Source: Nocardioides_C sp963700955 (GTDB taxonomy: Bacteria > Actinomycetota > Actinomycetes > Propionibacteriales > Nocardioidaceae). Taken from it: DNA of 64,000 nt. Below are positions 49,590-58,503 of this stretch, piece after piece. How positions within the stretch are numbered: position 1 is the stretch's first letter; each line of letters opens with the position of its first letter. Under the pieces are notes generated by a model. That model did no database searches, was not told the DNA's origin, and worked only from the letters and a program-made list of their open reading frames with translations. A program made the translations under genes and the position numbers. The DNA lies in NCBI GenBank assembly GCA_963700955.1, contig CAVOZH010000011.1, positions 62,001 through 126,000 on the forward strand, in the 5' to 3' direction.

Positions 49590-50633
49590 GTGAGCCCCTC
49601 GATCGCTTGCGTCGTGCCCTGCCACAACGAAGAGGCCGCCGTCGGCAAGGTGGTGCGCGACCTGAGGGCGGCCCTCCCCGAGGCCGACATCTACGTCTAC
49701 GACAACAACTCGACCGACGGCACGGTGGAGGCCGCTCTCGAAGCCGGCGCGATCGTCCGGCGGGAGCCGCGCAAGGGCAAGGGCAACGTCATCCGGCGCG
49801 CCTTCGCCGACGTCGACGCCGACGCCCTCCTCATCATCGACGGTGACGACACGTACGACGCGGCACGGGCTCGCGAGATGGTGGACCTGCTGTTCGACGG
49901 CCCCTACGACCAGGTCCTCGGCGCTCGCCGCGAGACCGTCGAGGGCGCCTACCGTCCCGGCCACGCGGTCGGCAACAAGCTGCTCACCTCGTCGGTACGG
50001 GTCCTCTTCGGCAACGACGTCACCGACATGTTGAGCGGCTACCGGGTCTTCTCCCGGCGCTTCGTCAAGTCCTTCCCCGCGCTCTCCCGCGAGTTCGAGA
50101 CCGAGACCGAGATGACGGTCCACGCGCTCAACCTCCGGCTCCCCACGGCCGAGCTCGAGGTCGACTTCAAGGACCGACCTGCCGGAAGCGAGAGCAAGCT
50201 CCGGACCTACCGAGACGGCTGGCGGATCCTGCGAGTCATCCTCAACCTCGCGCGGCGCGAGCGGCCCTCGCTCGTCCACGCCGTGATCGCGGGACTGCTC
50301 GCCCTCACGGCGATCATCCTCGGCATCCCGGTCATCGCCGACTTCCTCCGCACCGGCACCGTGCCGCGCTTCCCCACAGCGATCCTGGCCGCCGCCATCA
50401 TGACCATCGCGACGCTCGTGTTCCTCGTGGGCTACATCCTCGAGTCGGTCATGCACATGCGCCAGGAGCAGTCGCGTCTGACCTACCTCACCTATCCCGC
50501 CCCCGAGCGTTCGCTGCAGGGCGACGGCTCCGAAGCCGCCGGCAACGGCCCGCTCTCCACCTCGGCGGCCGATGGCGAGGCGGCGTCAACGTCGGAGGTC
50601 GTCGCCGGCACCCCCGCGCGCCGTCCCGCGTAA
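49590..50633 (+). CDS. Family 2 glycosyltransferase (polyprenyl-phosphate sugar synthase type)
   Basis: 347 aa. GT-A fold start CVVPCHNEEAAVGKVVRDLR, metal motif LLIIDGDDTYDA, and DMLSGYRVFSRRFV, then two helices (about 235-255 and 265-290). Typical of dolichol-phosphate mannosyltransferase-like enzymes that load sugar on polyprenyl phosphate. The pair with GtrA supports a sugar transfer pathway for the cell envelope. Ends with a serine/alanine-rich tail. Confidence 0.9.
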   Translation: MSPSIACVVPCHNEEAAVGKVVRDLRAALPEADIYVYDNNSTDGTVEAALEAGAIVRREPRKGKGNVIRRAFADVDADALLIIDGDDTYDAARAREMVDLLFDGPYDQVLGARRETVEGAYRPGHAVGNKLLTSSVRVLFGNDVTDMLSGYRVFSRRFVKSFPALSREFETETEMTVHALNLRLPTAELEVDFKDRPAGSESKLRTYRDGWRILRVILNLARRERPSLVHAVIAGLLALTAIILGIPVIADFLRTGTVPRFPTAILAAAIMTIATLVFLVGYILESVMHMRQEQSRLTYLTYPAPERSLQGDGSEAAGNGPLSTSAADGEAASTSEVVAGTPARRPA

Positions 50634-50658
50634 GTCCGCCTAGACCGGCGCCGTCGGG

Positions 50659-51621
50659 CTAGATGCTCGGCTCTTCCGGGGTGGCGAGCGTCAGGACGGC
50701 CTCCGTGACGTTCGGGTCCTGCTTCAGCCGCTGCTCGAGGTCACGCAGCATGTAGGCGACCCTCGTCTCCGGCTGCTCGCCGGCAAGGTCGACCCGGGCG
50801 ACCATCAGCACCTGGCGCGGCCCGACGTACTCCAGCCGCAGGTAGGTCACCCGGGTGACCTCGGGCATCTCCTTGAGCCGCTCCACCGCGGCGTCGCGCA
50901 GTCGCTCGTCAGTCTCCTGGCCGGTCAGGAACCGACGGTTGCGGTTGATCAGGATGATCGCGACCACGCCGAGCAGCAGGCCCACCAGGATCGAGCCGAT
51001 CGCGTCGTACACCGCGTTGCCGGTCACCTGGTGCAGGAAGATCCCGAGTGCTGCGATCACCAGGCCGCTCAGCGCGGCCGCGTCCTCGGCGAACACGGCT
51101 CGCAGGGTGGGATCCGAGGTCTCCAGCGCGTGCTCGAGTACGTCGCGGTCGAGGTCACGCGCCTCCCGGTGGGTCTGCCGGAAGGCCTGCGTGAACGAGA
51201 TGCCCTCGAAGAAGAACGCGATGGCGAGTACGACGTACGCCCAGGTGTAGGAGACGTCCTCGCTCGATGCCGACAGCTTGGTGACGCCGTTCCAGACGGA
51301 GACGACCGCACCCGCGGTGAACAGTCCGAGTGCCGCGAGCATCGACCAGACGTAGGCCTCACGGCCGTAGCCGAACGGGTGGGAGGGATCCACCTCACGG
51401 CGAGAACGCCGGTCGGCGACCAGGAGCAGCACCTGGTTGCCCGTGTCGGCCCACGAGTGGGAGCTCTCGGCCAGCATGGAGGCGGAGCCTGTGACGAGGG
51501 CGACCACGGTCTTCGCCACGGCGATCGCCAGGTTCGCGAAGAAGGCGATGACGACCGTGGTCGTGCTCTCCCCACCGGAGCTCTCGGCGTCCGGCTGGGG
51601 TTCTGCCACGTGCTGGGACAT
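50659..51621 (-). CDS. Cation diffusion facilitator
   Basis: 320 aa. Six helices, with metal-site motifs SSHSWADTGNQ (His and Asp in helix 2) and DAAALSGLVIAALG (Asp pair in helix 5), and a cytoplasmic C-terminal domain. The family exports Zn, Co or Fe; which cannot be read here. Starts at the ATG 51621. Converges with the GT2 gene (25 bp between stops). Confidence 0.92.
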   Translation of the reverse strand: MSQHVAEPQPDAESSGGESTTTVVIAFFANLAIAVAKTVVALVTGSASMLAESSHSWADTGNQVLLLVADRRSRREVDPSHPFGYGREAYVWSMLAALGLFTAGAVVSVWNGVTKLSASSEDVSYTWAYVVLAIAFFFEGISFTQAFRQTHREARDLDRDVLEHALETSDPTLRAVFAEDAAALSGLVIAALGIFLHQVTGNAVYDAIGSILVGLLLGVVAIILINRNRRFLTGQETDERLRDAAVERLKEMPEVTRVTYLRLEYVGPRQVLMVARVDLAGEQPETRVAYMLRDLEQRLKQDPNVTEAVLTLATPEEPSI

Positions 51622-51871
51622 CGCGCTCCTCGGCGAGCATGGATCGGGTCGCGAGGCTGGTGCCCCTGGAAGCCCGCGGTGAAACCCTTTGGCGGCTACT
51701 CCCGAAGTGCGAGGTATGCCATGCCTGGGGCTAGTGCATCGGGGCGGACCCCGAAGTGCCACCCCGAAGTCGTCATTGTTGCCGTTCTGCCCTCATGGTT
51801 CGCTCAGGTCAAACTCCACCGAGAACACGTCTCCCGGTTCCCGCCCCCATGACTCCCGAAGGGAGACCGGC

Positions 51872-52423
51872 ATGCGACGAATAAGTGCCATGGTGCTCTT
51901 CACTCTTGCTCTGCTGATCAGCAGCTTCGCCTTCATGTCCGCCACCGCGTCCGCAGGCCGCGACGGCAAGGACGGCAACGACGGCAAGGACGGCAAGGGC
52001 CACGACAGCAACGCCGCCTTCCACGACAACGGAGAGCTCAGGCTCACTTCCCGCACCGACCAGTTCAAGCCGATCGACAACGCCCCCAAGGGGATCAGCC
52101 TGGGTGACGTGTTCGTGTTCAGCGACAAGGTCTACTCGGGCAGCCACCAGATCGGCACGCTCAACGGGGTCTGCACCCTGACGCGTATCGACAAGTCGTC
52201 GAAGACCTTCAACGAGCTCTGCGGCGTGACCATGGTGCTGCCGAAGGGCCAGCTCACCGCGCATGGCGTCATCCGGGAGTCCACCCGCCCGTCGACCACC
52301 GAGTCGCACGCCATCGCGATCACCGGCGGCACGGGCGCATACAAGGGCGTCTCGGGAGAGGCCCGCGTGGTGTTCGTGAGTACCCGGGAAGCGAAGATCA
52401 CGATCGACCTCGACAACCACTGA
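51872..52423 (+). CDS. Secreted protein with allene oxide cyclase-like barrel
   Basis: 183 aa. Signal peptide (ISAMVLFTLALLISSFAFMS then ATASA), a short collagen-like glycine repeat (GRDGKDGNDGKDGKG, residues about 29-43), and a barrel with IGTLNGVCTLTRID and the diagnostic ITGGTGAYKGVSGEARVVF. GAAGGGAG before the ATG. Members are secreted proteins of unknown use in Streptomyces and relatives. Followed by a terminator. Confidence 0.82.
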   Translation: MRRISAMVLFTLALLISSFAFMSATASAGRDGKDGNDGKDGKGHDSNAAFHDNGELRLTSRTDQFKPIDNAPKGISLGDVFVFSDKVYSGSHQIGTLNGVCTLTRIDKSSKTFNELCGVTMVLPKGQLTAHGVIRESTRPSTTESHAIAITGGTGAYKGVSGEARVVFVSTREAKITIDLDNH

Positions 52424-52471
52424 TCCACGATCCTGAGGCCTCCGCGGCTCAGCGATCCCACCAGCTCCGGA

Positions 52472-52505
52472 GACCACCGGCGAACGCGGGCCGGTGGTCT
52501 TCTGG
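52472..52505 (+). terminator. Intrinsic terminator after the AOC-barrel gene
   Basis: GACCACCGGC (52472-52481) pairs with GCCGGTGGTC (52490-52499) around AACGCGG-type loop, followed by TTCTGG. Short T-run. Confidence 0.7.
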
Positions 52506-52698
52506 CACCTGTTTAAACATCGACAACAAAGCGGTCCAGACGACATTGCGACCTTTGTCCGGCTTGACGGACACTCGTCCTCTCGGGGGGCCGTGCGTCG
52601 GAGCCTCCCCCGACGCCCGGGCTCAATTCCATAGTCCCGCCACGTCCGCACAAGTGGGAAGTGCAGGCGACGACGCCCGCTCGGGAGGGTGACCAACC

Positions 52699-53211
52699 GT
52701 GACACAACATGAACACGCCTTTCTCTACTACCGCTCGCCGGCAGAGATCCGCGACGTGCAGTTCTCGCATCGCATCAGGGGCCTCGACGAGTACGAAGTA
52801 GCCGAGTTCCTCGACCTCCTCGCCGACCAGGTGCACAGCAGCAACCTGGAGCAGGAGCGGCTACGCGAGGAGAACGAGCAGCTCCGCGCCGAGAACGAAG
52901 CCCTCCGGTCGAACAACCACCGCCTCGCGAACGAGCCTCCTCCGTTGACCGCTCCACAGGTCACGTCTCAGGCCGCGGCGCTGCTCATGCACGCGCAGCA
53001 GATGGCCGACCAGCTGGTCGAAGAGGCGGTACGACGGTCACGCGACATGCTCACCGTGGCGCGCGCCGAGAAGCGGGCGATGCTCCGCAACGCGCAGGAG
53101 GCCGCGACCGCCCTCCTGCTCGAGGCGCGAGACAGCCCGTCGGTCACCCGTCTCACACCCCAGCGGACCTGGCAGCTCGACGGCACCGCAGCCGTGTCGT
53201 CCGGCCTCTGA
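52699..53211 (+). CDS. DivIVA-like coiled-coil protein
   Basis: 170 aa. N-terminal DivIVA lipid-binding box (IRDVQFSHRIRGLDEYEVAE) and a coiled coil (residues about 48-75, LEQERLREENEQLRAENEAL), then helices and a short disordered tail. It resembles Wag31/DivIVA, which mark cell poles. Shorter than Wag31. GGGAGG is upstream of the GTG. A TGTTTAAACA palindrome lies near 52510. Confidence 0.88.
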   Translation: MTQHEHAFLYYRSPAEIRDVQFSHRIRGLDEYEVAEFLDLLADQVHSSNLEQERLREENEQLRAENEALRSNNHRLANEPPPLTAPQVTSQAAALLMHAQQMADQLVEEAVRRSRDMLTVARAEKRAMLRNAQEAATALLLEARDSPSVTRLTPQRTWQLDGTAAVSSGL

Positions 53212-53258
53212 GCGGCAAAGCCGAACATCGCACCCGGATCGGTTTACAGGAGCAGCTT

Positions 53259-53993
53259 GTGGCATCGAATCGAGACGTCCGCTACCTCGACGACTACCTC
53301 ACCGACCGCTCGACGAGCTCAGGCCGCCACTCGGCGCCGGACTTCACAGCCGTACCCAAGACGCCGGTGACGGAGCCTTTACCCACTGCCTTCGCGGTCG
53401 TGCTGCACTTCGACGAGTTCTCCGAGCGGCGGGTGCGTCAGGCGTGGGACGCACTCGACGAGCACGGCGTGCCGTCGGCGGCGGCGACGAACGAACCGGG
53501 GTTCCGCCCACACGTCACGCTCGCGATCGTCAACACCACCCAGCCGGAGAACATCGCGGTCAAGCTGCGCAGGCCACTCGCACGCGTCTCGGGGCTCCCC
53601 ATGACGATGACGGCGCTGGGGTTCTTCCTGACCAACAAGGCCCCGGCGTACCTCGCGGTCGCCCCCACCCGTCGGCTGCTGGAGCTGCACGACGAGGTCC
53701 ACGACGCCCTCGGCACGACGGGCAGCTGGTCGTACTACCAACCGGGCAACTGGATGCCGCACTGCACGCTGGCGATGGACGTCGTCTGCCAGACCACCGT
53801 GGCCGAGGCACTCGCCGACACGACACTGCCGATCCAGGCGACCGTCGGCTCTGCACACCTCATGGAGCTGCCTCCGATGTCGCCGCCCGCCGCGACGTCC
53901 CACCGTCGTACGCCCGGGGCCCACCGGCGCCCGGTCCCCGGGAAGCGGAGGGGCACTGCGCCACAACGCGAGCTCGGCCGGCGTTCCGGCTGA
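53259..53993 (+). CDS. 2H phosphoesterase (2'-5' RNA ligase-like)
   Basis: 244 aa. Two HxT motifs, RPHVTLA and MPHCTLA (about residues 88 and 168), form the catalytic pair of the 2H superfamily that cleaves cyclic phosphodiesters. The N-terminal 40 residues are disordered. Starts 47 bp after the DivIVA-like gene and likely shares its transcript. Substrate unknown. Confidence 0.88.
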   Translation: MASNRDVRYLDDYLTDRSTSSGRHSAPDFTAVPKTPVTEPLPTAFAVVLHFDEFSERRVRQAWDALDEHGVPSAAATNEPGFRPHVTLAIVNTTQPENIAVKLRRPLARVSGLPMTMTALGFFLTNKAPAYLAVAPTRRLLELHDEVHDALGTTGSWSYYQPGNWMPHCTLAMDVVCQTTVAEALADTTLPIQATVGSAHLMELPPMSPPAATSHRRTPGAHRRPVPGKRRGTAPQRELGRRSG

Positions 53994-54097
53994 CCGCGTC
54001 GCGCGAGGAGGACCTGGTCGGCGAGCCGTTCGTGCAGCAGCTGTGCCGTGGAGCACATTCGAGGGGCGGCCGGCGAAACGTGTTCTAGGCTCGCCGG

Positions 54098-54769
54098 ATG
54101 GATCAGAACTCCTACGAGCGCATCTCGATGACCCTCGACGAGATGGTCGAGCACGACCGGGTCTACGGCGCCCTCGCCCAGCGCACCCGCGAGTTCATCG
54201 ACGCCAGCCTGCACACCACGGTCGACCACTCCGAGATCGAGGAGGTCACCGCGACCCTCGAGGCGCTCACCGACCGGCTCACCAAGGAGAGCGACCCGGC
54301 GTACCTCGGCGTGAAGATCGGCCCCGACGGCTCGGGGCGCAACCACGGGAACGCCGTCGTGGGCCTGCGGAACCCGTTCGCGCCCCCACTGAAGATCGAG
54401 AAGACCAAGGACGGTACGGCGTTCGCGTCGTTCCGCCTCGGCGCGGCCTACGAAGGACCGCCCAGCCTGGTCCACGGCGGTGTGAGCGCGCTGATCCTCG
54501 ACCAGATGCTCGGCGAGGCGGCCGCGGCCGGCGGGTCCCCCGGGATGACCGGGCGGCTCAACCTCACCTACCGTCGCCCGACGCCGCTCGGCGACCTCAG
54601 CGCCAGGGCGTGGATCCACGAGGTGGACGGCTACAAGACGACCGTCCGCGGCCACATCCTCGCCTCCGACGGCGAGCCCACCGTCGAGGCCGAGGGTCTC
54701 TTCATCCTTCCGCGCTGGGCGAGGGAGGCGATGGCGGCGGCGAAGGAGCGCGGCCACACCTTCGAGTAG
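54098..54769 (+). CDS. Hotdog thioesterase (PaaI-like)
   Basis: 223 aa. C-terminal hotdog fold with GPPSLVHGGVSALILDQMLG (catalytic HGG and D/E) and LNLTYRRPTPLGDLSA. Longer than usual PaaI by about 80 residues at the N-terminus. Probably hydrolyses an acyl-CoA. Preceded by helical region EVTATLEALTDRLTKES. Confidence 0.88.
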   Translation: MDQNSYERISMTLDEMVEHDRVYGALAQRTREFIDASLHTTVDHSEIEEVTATLEALTDRLTKESDPAYLGVKIGPDGSGRNHGNAVVGLRNPFAPPLKIEKTKDGTAFASFRLGAAYEGPPSLVHGGVSALILDQMLGEAAAAGGSPGMTGRLNLTYRRPTPLGDLSARAWIHEVDGYKTTVRGHILASDGEPTVEAEGLFILPRWAREAMAAAKERGHTFE

Positions 54770-54841
54770 CCGGGTCGCCTCCGCCCCAGCAGCGCGGACG
54801 TCCGCCTGACGACCGTCGGTCCCAGGCCGCGGTGCAGCCGG

Positions 54842-55276
54842 TCACTCCTCGTCGATGACGTGGACCGCTGCCTCCTCGGCGCTCGCACCGGCGCCGTTGA
54901 TCCCGACGTCGTCGGCCACCATCTCGCTCTCGACGTCCTCGCCGACGCCCTCGTCCTCGGCGACGAGCCGGCCCGCGCGAGCGTCACCGACCTCGCCCGT
55001 GACGTCCTCGCCGGCGTTCTCGGCCTCGAGGTACGGGTCGGGTTCCGGCTCCTCCTGGGCGATCCGCTGGTCGAGGCTCTCGCCGACCTGCTCCTCGTAG
55101 GGGGTGTTGCCGTAGCCCTCTGCGGGCGACCACTTCTCCGGCGGGGAGTACCCCTCGTCCAAGGCGTCGTCGAGGCCGCGGTCCACCAGCGTGTCCTCGG
55201 GCTGGAGCTGGTTCTCGTCGTCGACGCTGTACTCGCCGTAGTCCTCGCGGCTGGTGTCGCCGATGTTCTCCGTCAT
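54842..55276 (-). CDS. DUF5709 protein
   Basis: 144 aa, strongly acidic, no membrane segment. MTENIGDTSREDYGEYSVDD and LVDRGLDDALDEGYSPPEKW are the DUF5709 hallmarks, an actinobacteria-specific family. Role unknown; often seen near stress genes. Confidence 0.92.
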   Translation of the reverse strand: MTENIGDTSREDYGEYSVDDENQLQPEDTLVDRGLDDALDEGYSPPEKWSPAEGYGNTPYEEQVGESLDQRIAQEEPEPDPYLEAENAGEDVTGEVGDARAGRLVAEDEGVGEDVESEMVADDVGINGAGASAEEAAVHVIDEE

Positions 55277-55406
55277 GTCCTCTCCACCTTCCTGAGTGGC
55301 TGCACATCCAACGTAACCCCCGCCTTGCACGGGACGGGTGCCCGATGGACGGCCGAGCATGAGCCCGGGGTGTGCGGTCAGGACGGAGGGGACGGGTCGG
55401 CGGTGG

Positions 55407-56891
55407 TCAGCGGCGGGAGGCGGCGGTCTCTTCCTTCTTCATGCCGCGCTCGCCCGAGTCGGTCAGGCGCGCCTCCTCCGCGGCCTGCGCCTCGAGCTCG
55501 GCCCGGCGGGTCGCCTCGAGCATCTCGCGTGTGGCGTCGTACGCGCCCGGGGTGCTGACCAGGTCGGAGGCACCGCCTGAGAGCCGGTTCAGCGCAGCGC
55601 GCGCGAAGATCTGCTGCTCGGTCGTGGTGCGCTCGGACCGGCCGCGGCCGATGAAGCTGACGAACCAGTGCAGCAGCGCGGTGACGCGGTTCTTGAAGCC
55701 CGTGATGTAGACGAGGTGCACGGCGAGCCACATGAGCCAGGCGACGAACCCGGTCAGCCGGAGCTTGCCGACCATGGCGACCGCCCGGAACCTGGAGATG
55801 GTGGCCATGCTGCCCTTGTCGAAGTACTTGAAGGGCTGCTGCGGGGCCTTGCCGGAGACGCGGTTGTCGATCTGCTTGGCGGCGTACTTCGCGCCCTGGA
55901 TGGCGACCTGCGCGACGCCGGGGAGGTTGTTGAGGCTGATCATGTCGCCGACCACGAACACCTCGGGGTGCCCGGGCAGGGTGAGGTCGGAGTTCACGCC
56001 GATCCGGCCGGCGCGGTCGAGCGGGGCCCCGGTCTGCTCGGCGAGCGTCCTGCCCAGCGGGCTGGCCTGCACCCCGGCGGCCCACATCTTGGTGACCGCG
56101 TCGATCCGGCGGCGGGTGCCGTCCTTGTCCTTGACCTCCAGGCCACGCTCGTCGACGTCGACCACCATCGCCCCGAGCTGCACCTCGACGCCGAGGTCCT
56201 CGAGCGAGCGCTTGGTCTTCTCGCCGAGCTTGGCGCCGAAGGGCGGCAGCACCTGCGGGGCGGCGTCGAGCAGGATCACCCGCGCCTCGCGGGTGTTGAT
56301 CCTGCGGAAGTCCTTGCGGAGGGTGCGGTGCGCCAGCTCGGCGATCTGGCCGGCCATCTCCACGCCGGTGGGACCGGCGCCGACCACGACGAAGGTGAGC
56401 AGCCGCTCGATCTCCTCCTCGTCCTCCGCGAGCTCGGCGAGCTCGAACGCACCGAAGATCCGGCCACGCAGCTCGAGGGCGTCGTCGATCGACTTCATGC
56501 CCGGGGCGTACTCGGAGAAGTGGTCGTTGCCGAAGTAGGACTGGCCGGCGCCGGCGGCGACGATCAGGGAGTCGTACGGCGTCACCGTGACCCGGTTGAG
56601 CACGTGGGAGGTGACCGTCCGGGCCTCGAGGTCGATCTCGGTGACCTCACCGAGGATCACTCGTGCGTTCTTCTGCGAGGACAGGACCTCCCGCGTCGGC
56701 GGCGCGATCTCGCCCTCGGACAGGATGCCGGTGGCCACTTGGTAGAGCAGGGGCTGGAAGAGGTGGTGGGTGGTCTTGGCGATCATCGTGACGTCCACGT
56801 CGGATCGCCGAAGCGCCTTCGTGCCGAACAGGCCTCCGAAGCCGGAGCCGATCACCACGACCTTGTGCCGGTCCGGTGCCACCTGGTTCAT
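55407..56891 (-). CDS. ndh: Type II NADH dehydrogenase
   Basis: 494 aa from the ATG at 56891 (GGAGAGG upstream). FAD motif VVVIGSGFGGLFGTKALRR, NADH motif FVVVGAGPTGVEMAGQIAEL and the conserved HHLFQPLLYQVATGILS. The C-terminal stretch has hydrophobic segments (FVAWLMWLAVHLVYITGF) that let it sit in the membrane. Feeds electrons to menaquinone without pumping protons. Confidence 0.94.
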   Translation of the reverse strand: MNQVAPDRHKVVVIGSGFGGLFGTKALRRSDVDVTMIAKTTHHLFQPLLYQVATGILSEGEIAPPTREVLSSQKNARVILGEVTEIDLEARTVTSHVLNRVTVTPYDSLIVAAGAGQSYFGNDHFSEYAPGMKSIDDALELRGRIFGAFELAELAEDEEEIERLLTFVVVGAGPTGVEMAGQIAELAHRTLRKDFRRINTREARVILLDAAPQVLPPFGAKLGEKTKRSLEDLGVEVQLGAMVVDVDERGLEVKDKDGTRRRIDAVTKMWAAGVQASPLGRTLAEQTGAPLDRAGRIGVNSDLTLPGHPEVFVVGDMISLNNLPGVAQVAIQGAKYAAKQIDNRVSGKAPQQPFKYFDKGSMATISRFRAVAMVGKLRLTGFVAWLMWLAVHLVYITGFKNRVTALLHWFVSFIGRGRSERTTTEQQIFARAALNRLSGGASDLVSTPGAYDATREMLEATRRAELEAQAAEEARLTDSGERGMKKEETAASRR

Positions 56892-57087
56892 CGCGTTGCC
56901 TCTCCTGGTTCCTGTGACGTCGAGCCCTTCGGTCACTGTGCCCATTCTCGGACCTCACCAGACACAACAACGCGGGGGTCTCGATGCTTACCCCGCCGAC
57001 GATGAGTTGGCTCACAGGCCCGCACCGGACGACCTGACGAGCGGCACGGCAAAGTGCGACCAGGCTCACACCGGCAGGTGGGGCAGT

Positions 57088-58503
57088 ATGGGCCGCGTGA
57101 CCCATTTCGACCTCGTGATCATCGGCAGCGGCTCGGGCAACTCCATCCCGGACGAACGGTTCGCCGACCGCAAGATCGCGATCGTCGAGAAGGGCATCTT
57201 CGGGGGAACCTGCCTCAACGTCGGCTGCATCCCGACGAAGATGTTCGTCCACCCCGCGGACCTCGCCTCATCGGTCGACCACGCGCACGAGCTGGGCGTC
57301 GACCTCCACGTCGACGGGGTCCGGTGGGTCGAGATCCGCGACCGGATCTTCCGCCGGATCGACCCGATCGCGGTGGCCGGTCGCAACTACCGCGCCGAGC
57401 GGCTCCAGAACGTCACGCTGTTCGAGGGCCATGCTCGCTTCACGGGTCTCCGCACCCTCGACACAGGCACCGGGGAGACGATCACCGCCGACCAGATCGT
57501 CCTGGCTGCGGGCAGCCGCGCCGTCGTACCCGACATCCCTGGCATCGCGGAGGTCGAGCACCACACCAGCGACACGATCATGCGCATCGACTCGCTCCCC
57601 GGGCGGCTCGCGATCATCGGCGGTGGCTTCGTGGCGGCGGAGTTCGCCCACGTCTTCGGCTCCTTCGGCACCGACGTCACGATCGTCAACCGGTCCGAGC
57701 GGCTGCTCCGCGGCGAGGACGAGGAGGTCTCCGCGCGCTTCACCGACCTCGCCGACAGACATTGGGACGTCAGGCACCGGACGACCACCTCGAAGGTCGA
57801 GGAGTACGACGGCGGCATCCGCCTGCACCTGGACGCGCCGGAGGGCCCGGAGGTACTGGACGTCGACACGGTGCTCGTCGCGACGGGCCGGCGCTCCAAC
57901 TCCGACGGGCTCGACCTCGACCTGGCCGGTGTGGAGGTGGACGCGCACGGGCTCGTCGTGGTCGACGAGTACCAACGCACCACCGCGGACGGCGTCTGGG
58001 CACTGGGTGACATCAGCAACCCGTACCAGCTCAAGCACGTCTCGAACCACGAGGCCCGGGTCGTCCAGCACAACCTCCTGCACCTCGACGAACCCGCCGC
58101 GATGTTGAAGGCCAACCACGAAGCGGTGCCGAGCGCGGTGTTCACCACACCGCAGGTCGCCTCGGTCGGCCTGACCGAGCAGGAGGCGCGCAAGCAGGAC
58201 GTCCGCTACGTCGTGGCGCGGCAGTTCTACGGGGACACCGCCTACGGGTGGGCGATGGAGGACACCACGAGCTTCGCGAAGGTCCTCGCCGACCCCGAGA
58301 CCGGACGGCTGCTCGGCGCACACATCATGGGGCCGGAGGCGTCGAACCTGATCCAGCCGCTGATCGCAGGGATGGCGTTCGGGCAGTGCGCACACGACCT
58401 CGCGCGCGGGCAGTACTGGATCCACCCGGCGCTCAGCGAGGTCGTGGAGAACGTCCTTCTCGGCGTCGCCGTCGACGCTCCACGGACCGGGACACCCGGC
58501 TGA
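57088..58503 (+). CDS. mtr: Mycothione reductase
   Basis: 471 aa flavin disulfide reductase. Redox site GGTCLNVGCIPTK (two cysteines five apart), FAD motif IIGSGSGNSIPDERFADR, NADPH motif IIGGGFVAAEFAHVFG, and C-terminal YWIHPALSEVVENVL base region, typical of Mtr. It keeps mycothiol reduced, which marks an actinomycete. Start could be the ATG at 57088 or GTG at 57097. The 3' end overlaps the next gene by 71 bp, in opposite direction. Confidence 0.94.
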   Translation: MGRVTHFDLVIIGSGSGNSIPDERFADRKIAIVEKGIFGGTCLNVGCIPTKMFVHPADLASSVDHAHELGVDLHVDGVRWVEIRDRIFRRIDPIAVAGRNYRAERLQNVTLFEGHARFTGLRTLDTGTGETITADQIVLAAGSRAVVPDIPGIAEVEHHTSDTIMRIDSLPGRLAIIGGGFVAAEFAHVFGSFGTDVTIVNRSERLLRGEDEEVSARFTDLADRHWDVRHRTTTSKVEEYDGGIRLHLDAPEGPEVLDVDTVLVATGRRSNSDGLDLDLAGVEVDAHGLVVVDEYQRTTADGVWALGDISNPYQLKHVSNHEARVVQHNLLHLDEPAAMLKANHEAVPSAVFTTPQVASVGLTEQEARKQDVRYVVARQFYGDTAYGWAMEDTTSFAKVLADPETGRLLGAHIMGPEASNLIQPLIAGMAFGQCAHDLARGQYWIHPALSEVVENVLLGVAVDAPRTGTPG

